A DNA stretch of 62,470 nucleotides from assembly GCA_050181465.1 (NCBI GenBank), contig JBFXDD010000028.1, positions 1-62,470 of the forward strand. Direction: 5' to 3'. Each line of letters opens with the position of its first letter. Positions within the stretch are counted from its first letter, which is position 1. Origin of the DNA: JACRLW01 sp050181465 (GTDB lineage: Bacteria; Planctomycetota; UBA1135; UBA2386). A model generated the notes under the pieces. The model was not told where the DNA came from, searched no databases, and was given only the letters and a program-made list of their open reading frames with translations. Made by a program: the position numbers and the translations under genes. Below, in pieces: positions 42,644 through 50,851 of this stretch.

Positions 42644-45196
42644 CTACTTCGACTTCCCCTTCGTCGCGGAGGTGTCCGTCGACGGCGACACTTCTTCCTC
42701 GAGCGCGGCGGCCTCGGCGTCGCGTCCGAGCGCGCGAAGCGTGGTCGACAGCTTTGCCCGCACCACTGCGGTCGACGAGTCGGCCCGACCGAGAGTCGTC
42801 TCGAGTCCAAGCAGGGCCGCGCGAAGCTCCGGCTCCGCGCGGTCGTGCGCGCCGCCCTTGGCGAGATAGGCGCCGTACTTGCCACGAAACTGCGCGGTCA
42901 GATGGTGATCGGCGCCGAAGGCGATCGCCGCATCGTCGACGACGGTCGCCATGAGACTCGTGGCCTCCTCGAGTTGTCCCGCGAAGTCGAGGTAGTGAGC
43001 GAGGTTGTTGCGCGCGATCACGGCGTCGGAATGACTGGGACCGTGGAGTTTTACCATCTGCTCAGCGGTCTTGCGCTGGAGTTCCGCGGCGCGCGAGTAT
43101 TCCTTCCTCGCGTAGTTGATCGAAGCGAGATTGCCCAGCGTCACCATCGTGTGTGGGTGGGATTCGCCCAGCTTCGCGAGCCGACCCTCGTAGCAGGCGC
43201 GCATCTCCGATTCGGCTTCGTCGATCCGCCCCAGTCGCTCGAGGTAGTTGGCGTGGTTGTTCAGCATCGACAGGGTCTCGACGTGCTGTTCGCCGAAGCG
43301 CTCGCGTTCGATCGCCAGTAGTTCCGCCGTGATGGCCTCCGCCTGCACGACGTCGCCCTGCTCGGCCAGGTAGTAGGCGAGGTTCGCGCGACTTCGCAAT
43401 GTTCCCGTGTGAAAGGGGCCAGAAGTCTGCTGGCGCAACGGCAACGCGCGGCGCAGGAGGTCGATCGCCTCGCCGTACTTGCCCCGATAGCCGCGAATGC
43501 TCGCGAGGATCTCGAGCCCGATCGCTCGTTGCTCCTGTCGTTTCACGTCGGGGACTTCGAGCGTCAGCAGCTCCTCCAGCACCGCCTCGGCTTCGTCGAT
43601 TCGATTCTGGGCGATGAGACAGGTCGCGAGGTTGCTGTAGACGTGCGATGTCTCGGGCGTTCGAGATTGGGGGTGAGCCCGCAGGTGCGAGTGGGCCCGC
43701 TCCAGGATCGTCACGCTCTCGGCAGTGCGGCCACGATGGTGAAGGATCAGTGCCCGGTTGGCCTGCGCGAACAGGGCATTGGGGCTGAACTCTCCGTACA
43801 CCGTCGTCGCGTGTGCCTCCGCCTTCTCGGCGAGCGACTCCGCGAGTTCGAGGTCGCCGAGGTTTCGCAGCAACTCGATGAACTTCGTCATCAGGAAGCC
43901 CTTAGTGTCGGCATCGTCGATGAACCGCGAATCCAGCGGCTCGACGGCGCGGCGCACGACTTCCACCATCTTCACGTCGGGACCCATGGCGATGGGATCG
44001 ACGGTCGCGAAGGTCTCCGCGAAGTAGTCGAGTGCGACCTGGGTGCGAGCGACCTGAATCAATGCGTCCCGTTCGCGGTCCTTGGCGATCTTCGCGAAGG
44101 CGATCGAGACCACGAGTCCGCCGACCAGCGCCGCGAGCGCGACCCCGCCGGCGACGAACCAGCGGGCGTGGCGCCGTGCAGTCTTTCGGAGGAGGTACCA
44201 AGAACTGTCCCTCCGTGCATCGATCGCCTCGCCGGCGAGGAAGCGCCGCAGATCGCGCGCAAACTCGTCGGTCGACTGGTAACGGCGTTCGGGCTCCTTC
44301 TGTAGGCACTTACGAAGAATGACGTCGACGTCGACCGGCAAGGTCGGCAAGTGCTTCCTCGCGCTCTGTGGTTCGCGGAAGGCGATCTCTTCGAGCGCCG
44401 TCCGCAAATCGCCGTCCACCCGGTACGGAAACCGACCGGTGAGCAACTGATAGAGGATCACCCCGAGCGCATAGACGTCACTACGGACGTCGATCTGGTC
44501 GTTGCGGCCGGCTGCTTGCTCCGGGCTGGCCCAGGGCAGCGAGCCGATGAAACTGGGTCCGCCGAGACTCTGCGAGAGCTCGAGCGAACCGGCGGCCGGC
44601 AGCATTTCCTTCGCGAGACCGAAGTCGAGGATGCGCGCGCGGCCGTCGGCGTCCATGCGCACGTTGGCCGGCTTCAGGTCGCGGTGCACCACGCCGCGAC
44701 GGTGGGCGTAGGCGACGCCATCACATACCTCCAGGAATCGCGCCAGTGCTCGGTCGAGATGTTTGCTGCCGAAGTTCACGGCCCGCCCGTCGACGAACTC
44801 ACTCGCATACTCGAGGGTTGGTCCGTCGACCAACTCCATGACCAGGTACGGACGTCCATCGGTCAATAGGCCGCTGTCAAAGATGGCGACGATGTTCGGA
44901 TGATCGAGAGTCGCGGCCAGGTCCACTTCGCGACGGAAGCGATCGGCGGCACGAGAGTGCTCCGGAAAGCCCTCGCGCAGTGCCTTGATGGCGACGAGCC
45001 GACGGGTAGATACCTGCGTCGCCGAGTACACTACTCCCTGTCCGCCCTGCGCGATTTCGCGGAGGTCTACATAGCCGGGGATCGTCGGCATTGTCGCTTC
45101 GGAGCGAAGGCTGCGACAGACCTCGCGAACGAAGAGGTCGTCATCCTCGAACCACGAGACCGAGTCCGCCGTCGACGTCATGGAGTCGTTCTCCAT
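42644..45196 (-). CDS. Membrane Ser/Thr protein kinase with TPR-rich C-terminal half
   Basis: 850 aa. The kinase domain (about 40-330) has a glycine loop variant IAQGGQGVVYSA, VAIKAL, the catalytic VVHRDLKPANVRM and ILDFGLAKEM, then SLPWASPEQAAG. A membrane segment (WFVAGGVALAALVGGLVVSIAFA, about 350) follows, then about 480 residues of tetratricopeptide repeats, e.g. AESLAEKAEAHATTVYGEFS, EAEAVLEELLTLEVPDVKRQ, EAESEMRACYEGRLAKLGE, terminating in TDTSATKGKSK. The 42-45 residue repeat length, with two-per-segment HP patterns, is that of large bacterial TPR (NB-ARC-like) arrays. Such proteins sense or bind partners outside and signal by phosphorylation. It follows the ECF sigma gene by ten bases, and a GAGGGATGA serves as ribosome site. 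Confidence 0.9.
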   Translation of the reverse strand: MENDSMTSTADSVSWFEDDDLFVREVCRSLRSEATMPTIPGYVDLREIAQGGQGVVYSATQVSTRRLVAIKALREGFPEHSRAADRFRREVDLAATLDHPNIVAIFDSGLLTDGRPYLVMELVDGPTLEYASEFVDGRAVNFGSKHLDRALARFLEVCDGVAYAHRRGVVHRDLKPANVRMDADGRARILDFGLAKEMLPAAGSLELSQSLGGPSFIGSLPWASPEQAAGRNDQIDVRSDVYALGVILYQLLTGRFPYRVDGDLRTALEEIAFREPQSARKHLPTLPVDVDVILRKCLQKEPERRYQSTDEFARDLRRFLAGEAIDARRDSSWYLLRKTARRHARWFVAGGVALAALVGGLVVSIAFAKIAKDRERDALIQVARTQVALDYFAETFATVDPIAMGPDVKMVEVVRRAVEPLDSRFIDDADTKGFLMTKFIELLRNLGDLELAESLAEKAEAHATTVYGEFSPNALFAQANRALILHHRGRTAESVTILERAHSHLRAHPQSRTPETSHVYSNLATCLIAQNRIDEAEAVLEELLTLEVPDVKRQEQRAIGLEILASIRGYRGKYGEAIDLLRRALPLRQQTSGPFHTGTLRSRANLAYYLAEQGDVVQAEAITAELLAIERERFGEQHVETLSMLNNHANYLERLGRIDEAESEMRACYEGRLAKLGESHPHTMVTLGNLASINYARKEYSRAAELQRKTAEQMVKLHGPSHSDAVIARNNLAHYLDFAGQLEEATSLMATVVDDAAIAFGADHHLTAQFRGKYGAYLAKGGAHDRAEPELRAALLGLETTLGRADSSTAVVRAKLSTTLRALGRDAEAAALEEEVSPSTDTSATKGKSK

Positions 45197-45206
45197 CGGC
45201 TCGGCG

Positions 45207-45791
45207 TCATCCCTCGATCTCGATCTGCTCGGCGACCAGGGCCTTCAGTCGCTTGAGGATGCGCGACTTCGCCTGATAGACCGAGTCGACGCTGAGGCCG
45301 AGCTCGGCTGCGATCGACTTCGCTTCGCGGGCATCGCGCGTCGCCATTTCGAACGCGCGCAGATCCGAAGCGCGGAACTCGACGCGGATGCGCTGCAGTG
45401 CGTGGCGCAGGTGATGCTGTCGCCACTCGGAATCCCAATCGAGTTCGTCGCCGTTGCTCGCCGACCCCAGGAGTTCGTCGGCGGTGGACTGGGACAGAGC
45501 CGGAGCCTTCCGGCGGAGTCGCTTCCCGATCGCGCGGACCGCAATGGTCTTGAGGAAGCCGCGGAAGCGGCCGCGCTCGGGGTCGTAGTCGAAGGTCTTC
45601 ATCGCCGTGGCCAGGGCGAGGAAGACCTCTTGGAGGATGTCGTCGGCGTCGCTGGCTTGCAGGCCACGGCGCAGGGCGAAACCGCGGATCAGGTCGGCGT
45701 AGTGGGCGGCAAATTCGCTCCATGCAGAGGCATCCGAGCCCGACGTCAGTCGCGCCAGGAGGCTCGCATGAGTCGACTGGAAGTGCGCCAC
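45207..45791 (-). CDS. ECF-type RNA polymerase sigma factor
   Basis: 194 aa from a GTG at 45791; no better start is nearby. Region 2 is clear: EFAAHYADLIRGFALRRGLQ, SDADDILQEVFLALATAM (with the DDxxQExF core) and RGRFRGFLKTIAVRAIGKRL. Region 4 follows after a linker: FRASDLRAFEMATRDAREA, SIAAELGLSVDSVYQAKSRI (helix-turn-helix) and LKRLKAL. It directs RNA polymerase to a specific regulon. The kinase gene downstream in the same operon is the usual partner in planctomycetes, where the kinase may phosphorylate the sigma factor instead of an anti-sigma being cleaved. Confidence 0.9.
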   Translation of the reverse strand: MAHFQSTHASLLARLTSGSDASAWSEFAAHYADLIRGFALRRGLQASDADDILQEVFLALATAMKTFDYDPERGRFRGFLKTIAVRAIGKRLRRKAPALSQSTADELLGSASNGDELDWDSEWRQHHLRHALQRIRVEFRASDLRAFEMATRDAREAKSIAAELGLSVDSVYQAKSRILKRLKALVAEQIEIEG

Positions 45792-45941
45792 TCGAGCAGT
45801 CTAGCTCGTCGCCGGTACCCGGCGGATCCGCACCGAATGCCGTCGACGTCTTGGCGCCGTTCGAGCGGTCGGGCGAAGGGTCGGGGTCTGCGGGCATCCA
45901 AGCTCGATTGCTCGGCGCCACCGGGATCTGACGGAGAATTC

Positions 45942-46125
45942 CTAGCCCCGATTATTCGTGAACGTCGTCGCGAGATCGACACAGGTCGATGCTCGGCAAG
46001 GAGCTACGACGGTCGACGACCGAAGCGTAGCCATAGCTACGCTGCCAGGGAGGAGACGAGGTAGCGGCGCAGTCGGGCGCGAGTTGCGGCGATCGGAGCA
46101 GACCTTCACGAATGATCCGGGCATG
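45942..46125 (-). mobile_element. 184-bp palindromic MITE-like element, copy F
   Basis: Begins CTAGCCCCGATTATTCGTGA and ends TTCACGAATGATCCGGGCATG. The centre has the same orientation as copy D. It sits between the divergent ECF sigma gene (start 45791) and the secreted-protein gene (start 46261), 150 and 135 bases away, so it lies in both upstream regions. Confidence 0.8.
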
Positions 46126-46236
46126 GTTCGTTGAGCGCCGTTTTTTCGCTGGTGCGGAAGGCCGGGTGTCGACGTCTCGGCTCGAGCATCCGCGACTCAA
46201 CGTAGTCGCTCGATCAGGCTAGACTCCGCCCCGAAT

Positions 46237-46251
46237 TCCGCGACTCGCGGA
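46237..46251. promoter_or_regulatory. 15-bp palindrome overlapping a ribosome binding site
   Basis: TCCGCGA-C-TCGCGGA: seven paired bases on each side of one central base. Its right arm runs into GGAG (46249-46252), the likely Shine-Dalgarno of the gene starting at 46261, so a folded leader would hide the ribosome site. TAGACT at 46220-46225 could be a -10 box. It may be an operator, an RNA switch or chance. Confidence 0.4.
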
Positions 46252-46260
46252 GCTGACACC

Positions 46261-47649
46261 ATGGCTATCCCCAAGCTTCACTCCTTCTTCGTCATCTCAT
46301 CCCTGGCTTGTGTTGCATCAGCACAGGTCTCTCTCAACCACGTCGGCACGGTCGATCTCAGCTCGACTGCCAACCCGGCAAACGCGCAGTACATCGGCAG
46401 CAACCCGGGTGCGATCGCCTGGGACGGCACCAATCTCTTCGTCGCCGGCTTCAACAACAGCAACGCCGCAGGCAACGTCGGCATCACCACGGTGAGCAAC
46501 GCGCTCACCACGCCGACCTTCGCCACCTCGTACGGCTTCATCGCGACGCCCTCGTTCCGCGGCTACTCCGGCCTCGATCTCGAGCGCACGGCCGGTGTGT
46601 TGGTTGCCGCATACGACGACGGCGCATCCAACACGAACGGCATCTCTGCATACGCGGTCGCGGGTGGTCAACTCTGGACCGCCACGGCTCGCGGCGGCAG
46701 CGGGATCGGCATCGATCCGCGGTTCCCGGTCGGCTCTGCGAGCAGCGGGGTCGCCTGGACCACCTTCGGATCGGGACGCCGTGCGATGCAGGATCTCGCC
46801 GGGGCAGCGGTCTACACGACCAGCAACGGCATGGTCGTCTTGACCCCGCAGGGGACGTTCTGGCGCGACATGGCGTTCGATCCGACCAACGGCGACATCT
46901 GGCTGCGCGAGGGCAACAACGTGATCAAGGGTGTGCGCACCGGGGACAACAGTGTCGGTGCGCTCACCGTGCCCTTCGATCCCGCCGATGCGGACACCGT
47001 GAATCAGCAGAACATCGCATTCTGCCGCACGCCCGGCGGCTCGATCGTCGTCTTCAACGATCGTGGCTCGGCGACGCCGAATCAGGACTTCTTCTTGGCC
47101 CAGAAGGCGATGCGTGCGGATGGAACGATGCAGACGATCGACTTCGGCACTTTCGTTCCGGCCGGCAACGGTGGTGCGAACTACGACTACAGCTACGACG
47201 CCGCATCGAACACGCTCGTCATCCTGGACATCTTCAACCGTCAGGCATACGTCTTCGACGTGGTCGTCCCGCCGTACTTTCCCTACGGCCAGGGTTGCCC
47301 GGGCTCCAACAGTCTCGTGCCGGTGCTCGGCATGAGTGGTGCGGGCACCCCGGCTTCGACGGTGTCCTTCGACTTCACGAACGGCGTCGCATCGTCGGCC
47401 GCGTTCGTGCTGATCGGCTTCGCCGAAGCGAACACGCCGGTGTTCGGTTCGTGCTCGCTGCTCATCAGCCCGGTGCTCCCGGTGACCATCGGACCCGCGA
47501 TCCTCGACGGTCTCGGAGCGGGCTCCACCGCGATCGGCCTGCCCGCCGGCACGTCGGGTATCGGTCTCAACTTCCAAGGTGTCGTCATCGATGCGTTCTC
47601 GCCGCTCGGCTTTGCGCTGAGCAACGGAATGCGTCTCGACATTCCCTGA
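46261..47649 (+). CDS. Secreted propeller-like protein with C-terminal module
   Basis: 462 aa with a signal peptide (LHSFFVISSLACVASA, cleavage at ASAQ). The body reads as repeated beta blades: NPGAIAWDGTNLFVAGFNNS, GYSGLDLERTAGVLVAAYDD, GTFWRDMAFDPTNGDIWLRE and DYSYDAASNTLVILDIFNRQ. From about residue 340 it has the local module: YGQGCPGSNSLVPVLGMSG, AAFVLIGFAEAN, FGSCSLLI, FQGVVIDAFSPLGFALSNGM and final RLDIP, one of the cleanest examples. Function unknown; probably extracellular. Palindromic copy F and a small palindrome lie just upstream; a strong hairpin follows the stop. Confidence 0.78.
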   Translation: MAIPKLHSFFVISSLACVASAQVSLNHVGTVDLSSTANPANAQYIGSNPGAIAWDGTNLFVAGFNNSNAAGNVGITTVSNALTTPTFATSYGFIATPSFRGYSGLDLERTAGVLVAAYDDGASNTNGISAYAVAGGQLWTATARGGSGIGIDPRFPVGSASSGVAWTTFGSGRRAMQDLAGAAVYTTSNGMVVLTPQGTFWRDMAFDPTNGDIWLREGNNVIKGVRTGDNSVGALTVPFDPADADTVNQQNIAFCRTPGGSIVVFNDRGSATPNQDFFLAQKAMRADGTMQTIDFGTFVPAGNGGANYDYSYDAASNTLVILDIFNRQAYVFDVVVPPYFPYGQGCPGSNSLVPVLGMSGAGTPASTVSFDFTNGVASSAAFVLIGFAEANTPVFGSCSLLISPVLPVTIGPAILDGLGAGSTAIGLPAGTSGIGLNFQGVVIDAFSPLGFALSNGMRLDIP

Positions 47650-47674
47650 TCGAACCGGGCGGATCGCGGGTCGT

Positions 47675-47702
47675 CGCGCGGGTCAGAAACCGGACCCGCG
47701 CG
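47675..47702. terminator. Strong 10-bp hairpin between convergent genes
   Basis: CGCGCGGGTC, loop AGAAACCG, GACCCGCGCG: a perfect 10-bp GC stem. It lies 26 bases after the stop of the secreted protein and includes the stop codon region of the coiled-coil gene on the other strand. Works for both directions if it acts as a terminator; no T tract. Confidence 0.55.
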
Positions 47703-49218
47703 TGAACCCGCCGCCGCGGCGAGAACTGCCACCGCCGCTACCGCCGGATCTCGCACCACCGCCGAAGTGGCGCCGCACGCCCCGCCGCGCCGCGCCGCCG
47801 ACCGACGAGCTGCTGAGTGCAGCATCGGCGACGGCCGCTGCCGCATGCAGAAGAATGCCGCCCAAGGTGCCGAGGCCGCTGCCAGAGCGCCCCAGGGAGT
47901 CAGCATGCTGACTCACGTGCTCCAGTGTCGGACGAAAGGTCTCGGCGCGCGCGAGATCTTGCTTCAGGGATCCGATCTCGTCGCGACCTTCCGCGATCGC
48001 TTCGACGCGACGCTCGAACGCGCTCGGGGTCATTCGCTCGAAGGAGCAGCGAACCGAGTCGCACTCCCGCCGACGGAGATCGAGGACCAACTCCGAGAGA
48101 GCCTTCGCACGGTCGACGGCCTGCTCGCGTGCCGTGCCAACGCTGCCGGCGCTCGCACGCAGCGCATCGATCTCGCGCTCCGCGGCCTCGATCGCGGCGA
48201 CCAACCGGTCATCGACGGGGTCTACCGTCTCGAGCGCTCGGGTTGCGAGTTGGCGCAGACCGGCGCGGTCGAAGTGATCCCGGAGCCTGGCGAGTGCTTC
48301 GACATGGAATTTGCCGGTCGCTGACTCCGACTCCGCGAGTTCCGCGCGGCGGCGGACCTCGTCGGCCTGAGCGGCCTCGAGGTCGGCGAGCATCGCCTCA
48401 CGCTGCTTTCCGAGCGCTTCGCCGTCCAAGCGAACCGTCGAGAGTCCGACTTCGCGTTCGATGCGCTCCTCCATCGCATCGAGCTTCTCCATCGTCGACT
48501 CGAACTCTTCGCGCCGCCGCTCGACCTCGACGGCGACCAACTTCGGAATCGTGTTCAGGAAGTCGTAGCCGGCCTTCGTGCGCGGCCAGTCGACCAACTT
48601 GGCCACCATCCGGTCCATGCTGCGCACGAACCCCTTCTTGGTGTAGTTCGGCGTGCCGAAGCCGATGTCGAGCAAGTAGCGGAATAGTCGGCTGCCTCGA
48701 TATGCCGGCAGCTTGGCACGCGACTCGGTCTGCAACTCTTCGACACGCGCTTCGTCGCGCTCGAGTGCAGCGGTGGCGTGACCGGCATCCGCAGTCAGCC
48801 GTTGGAACTCGGCATCCGCGGCCAGTCGCTCGGCGACGAGGGCTTCCAGTCGAGTGCGTTCCGAAACCAACTGGTCTAGCCGCTCGGTCGTGACTTCGAG
48901 ACGGCCCTCGACTTCGTCGCGCTTCCCCGCGGCAGCGGTCAGCGCGTCACGCAGTTCACCGATCCTCGCGCGTTGGCGGAGCTGCACCATGTCGAGTTCT
49001 CGACGAGCGTCCGCGAAGAGCTGCGCGACGTGATCGTCCTGCAACGACGGCAGGTAGTGCTTGGCCAAGGCGCTCAACGCGTTCCCGCGAGCTTCGACGG
49101 CTGAGAGGATCCGCGACTGCAACATCGTGAATTCCTCCGAAACGAGATCGGCTCGCCGCTGGGCCGCTCGCGCGCCGCGTTGCAGGATGCGAACAGCCTC
49201 GGTGCCGGGTAGGGACAT
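47683..49218 (-). CDS. Coiled-coil protein with Gly/Arg/Ser-rich tail
   Basis: 511 aa, no signal peptide, no membrane segment until a short hydrophobic ILLHAAAAVADAALS near 460. Most of the chain is heptad-rich: QLRQRARIGELRDALTAAAG, RLEVTTERLDQLVSERTRLE, EEFESTMEKLDAMEERIERE, AAIEAAEREIDALRASAGSV. A central conserved-looking block, GSRLFRYLLDIGFGTPNYTK and then WPRTKAGYDFLNTIPKLVA, breaks the coils and is the likely family signature. The C-terminus is a low-complexity GGGARSGGSGGGSSRRGGG tail. I do not recognise the family. It lies two bases downstream of the DUF6384-like gene, so the two products probably work together at the envelope. Confidence 0.75.
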   Translation of the reverse strand: MSLPGTEAVRILQRGARAAQRRADLVSEEFTMLQSRILSAVEARGNALSALAKHYLPSLQDDHVAQLFADARRELDMVQLRQRARIGELRDALTAAAGKRDEVEGRLEVTTERLDQLVSERTRLEALVAERLAADAEFQRLTADAGHATAALERDEARVEELQTESRAKLPAYRGSRLFRYLLDIGFGTPNYTKKGFVRSMDRMVAKLVDWPRTKAGYDFLNTIPKLVAVEVERRREEFESTMEKLDAMEERIEREVGLSTVRLDGEALGKQREAMLADLEAAQADEVRRRAELAESESATGKFHVEALARLRDHFDRAGLRQLATRALETVDPVDDRLVAAIEAAEREIDALRASAGSVGTAREQAVDRAKALSELVLDLRRRECDSVRCSFERMTPSAFERRVEAIAEGRDEIGSLKQDLARAETFRPTLEHVSQHADSLGRSGSGLGTLGGILLHAAAAVADAALSSSSVGGAARRGVRRHFGGGARSGGSGGGSSRRGGGFTRGSGF

Positions 49219-49220
49219 GC

Positions 49221-50186
49221 TCAGAGGTTCTCGGTGATCTGTCGCCCGCGGGTGAGTGGCGTGCGGCCGTCGACATCGGGAAGCACGATGGTCTCGCTCA
49301 GGTGCCCGCGCTTCTTGGCGGCGAAGTCCTTGCCGTCGACGATTCCGTCCTCCTGCTTGTCGCGAGCGACGCGGTCGTAGACGGCCTTGGGGACCTGTTC
49401 GCCCCAGGTTCGCACGGTTCGCATGCGTCCCGTCTCGGCGTCACGCACCTCGCGCGCGAGAACTGTGCCGTCGGCGCGGACGGCTTCGACGATCAGGTAG
49501 TAGCCGCTGACTCGCTTGCCCTGGCTGTCTTCGAAGTAGGCGTCGATACCGCTGCGCTGGCCCGGTCGATTCACGATGCGGACGGCGTATTCCTCGTCGA
49601 GCTTCGCATTCATCGCGCGAGCTTCGTCGGTGAGCGCGGTGACGACTGCCCGCGGCGCGTTGTCCGTGAGTGCACTCGTGCGACGTTCCAGGTCGTCGAT
49701 CGCAGCGATCGCGTCGGTCGAAGTCGCCAGTCCGCGGGCCTTGGCAATCTCGACCGCGAGGGTCTTTCGAGTCGCGGCCTCGCGCTGCGCGACGGCCTGC
49801 CGCTCGGCCGCAGTAGACAAGGGTCCGCTCGAGAACAGCCAGTAGCCGAGACCGCCGACCGCGAGCAGGAGGACGCCAACGACCAAGATCTGCTTGCGGC
49901 GGATCCATGCATTGGCGAGGAACAGGCGGAAGCTCGGCTGCGGTGGGCGGAACTCGAACTGGCTGCCGAAGTACTGCGTGATCGCGGCTTCGATCTCTGC
50001 CTCGGTGACCGGGTCGCCGCTCTCCACGGCTGCCGCGCGCAGCCGTTCACGCAACCGTGCTTTGGTCTCGTCGATCGCGAGCTCGCGCTGCGCCCGCTCG
50101 CGCTCGCGGCGCAGGGCCGAAGCGACGTCGAGGATGCGGAGCATCTCGGGCACGGTCGTCGGATCGCGCGTCACGTCGTCAGGCAT
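49221..50186 (-). CDS. DUF6384-like single-span membrane protein
   Basis: 321 aa from ATG 50186. The N-terminal part is helical and charged (EMLRILDVASALRRERERAQ, VTEAEIEAAITQYFGSQFEF), followed by one membrane helix (ILVVGVLLLAVGGLGYWLF, about 122-140), a coiled segment (RQAVAQREAATRKTLAVEIA) and a C-terminal beta domain with DAYFEDSQGKRVSGYYLIVE and VPKAVYDRVARDKQEDGIVD. The N-terminal layout is what I recall for DUF6384. No activity is known to me. The coiled-coil gene follows two bases downstream, and TerC and a TelA-like gene are encoded next door. Confidence 0.65.
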   Translation of the reverse strand: MPDDVTRDPTTVPEMLRILDVASALRRERERAQRELAIDETKARLRERLRAAAVESGDPVTEAEIEAAITQYFGSQFEFRPPQPSFRLFLANAWIRRKQILVVGVLLLAVGGLGYWLFSSGPLSTAAERQAVAQREAATRKTLAVEIAKARGLATSTDAIAAIDDLERRTSALTDNAPRAVVTALTDEARAMNAKLDEEYAVRIVNRPGQRSGIDAYFEDSQGKRVSGYYLIVEAVRADGTVLAREVRDAETGRMRTVRTWGEQVPKAVYDRVARDKQEDGIVDGKDFAAKKRGHLSETIVLPDVDGRTPLTRGRQITENL

Positions 50187-50286
50187 GGCGCGCGGATGAT
50201 CGGGGTGGCTGCCGCCTTCGACAAGGGGCGATCGCACGAAGTGGGCGGCCGTTGTCGTCGAGGTCGTGCGCGCGGATGCTCTCGAC

Positions 50287-50850
50287 ATGCCTCGACTGCG
50301 ACTGCGCATGGCAACCGGCTCCGACTTCGACGCGATCGCGGATCTGGTCAACGAGTTCATCGTCAATACCACGACACACTTCGGTTGGCAGGTTCAGTCG
50401 GCTGCTGAACTGCACGAGGCGTGGCAGCTCGATCGTCGAAGGTTCCCCTGGCTCGTCGCCGAACTCGACGACCGCTTCGCCGGTTACGCGAAAGCCGGCA
50501 CTTGGCGGAGCCGCACCGCGTACGACTGGACGGTGGAGACCGGCATCTATCTGCGGGCGGAGTCGCGTGGACAGGGCGTCGGCAAGCGTCTGTATCGAGC
50601 CTTGATCGACCTGCTCGCTGCCCAGGGCTTCCACGGCATCGTCGCCGGCCTCACGTTGCCCAATCCGCATTCGGAGGCATTGCACCGAGCGCTTGGTTTC
50701 GTGCCAATCGGAGCGGTCCGTCAGGCCGGCTACAAGTTCGGCGGCTGGCACGACGTCGTGTTCTATCAGTTGCTCCTGGCGTCATCCGGTCACGCCGCGG
50801 CGACGATCGTCGATCCTGCCGCGATCTGGCGAGATACGGAGTTCGCCTGA
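50287..50850 (+). CDS. GNAT acetyltransferase, phosphinothricin/Pat-like
   Basis: 187 aa from ATG 50287 (MPRLRLRMATGSDFDAIADL). The order is that of Pat-type GNATs: IVNTTTHFGWQVQSAAELHE near the start, VAELDDRFAGYAKAGTWRSR, then ETGIYLRAESRGQGVGKRLY with the acetyl-CoA loop RGQGVGKR, GIVAGLTLPNPHSEALHRAL and VPIGAVRQAGYKFGGWHDVV. Family members acetylate small amines such as phosphinothricin, methionine sulfone or related amino acids. It is divergent from the DUF6384-like gene and ends one base before the convergent terC gene. A role in the Ter-like neighbourhood is not implied. Confidence 0.85.
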   Translation: MPRLRLRMATGSDFDAIADLVNEFIVNTTTHFGWQVQSAAELHEAWQLDRRRFPWLVAELDDRFAGYAKAGTWRSRTAYDWTVETGIYLRAESRGQGVGKRLYRALIDLLAAQGFHGIVAGLTLPNPHSEALHRALGFVPIGAVRQAGYKFGGWHDVVFYQLLLASSGHAAATIVDPAAIWRDTEFA

Positions 50851-50851
50851 A

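Noticed and set aside
31718..46125. The 184-bp elements as CRISPR or as tRNA-like genes
   Set aside because: They are dispersed, individually palindromic, bounded by CTAG and lack tRNA arms or spacer arrangement.
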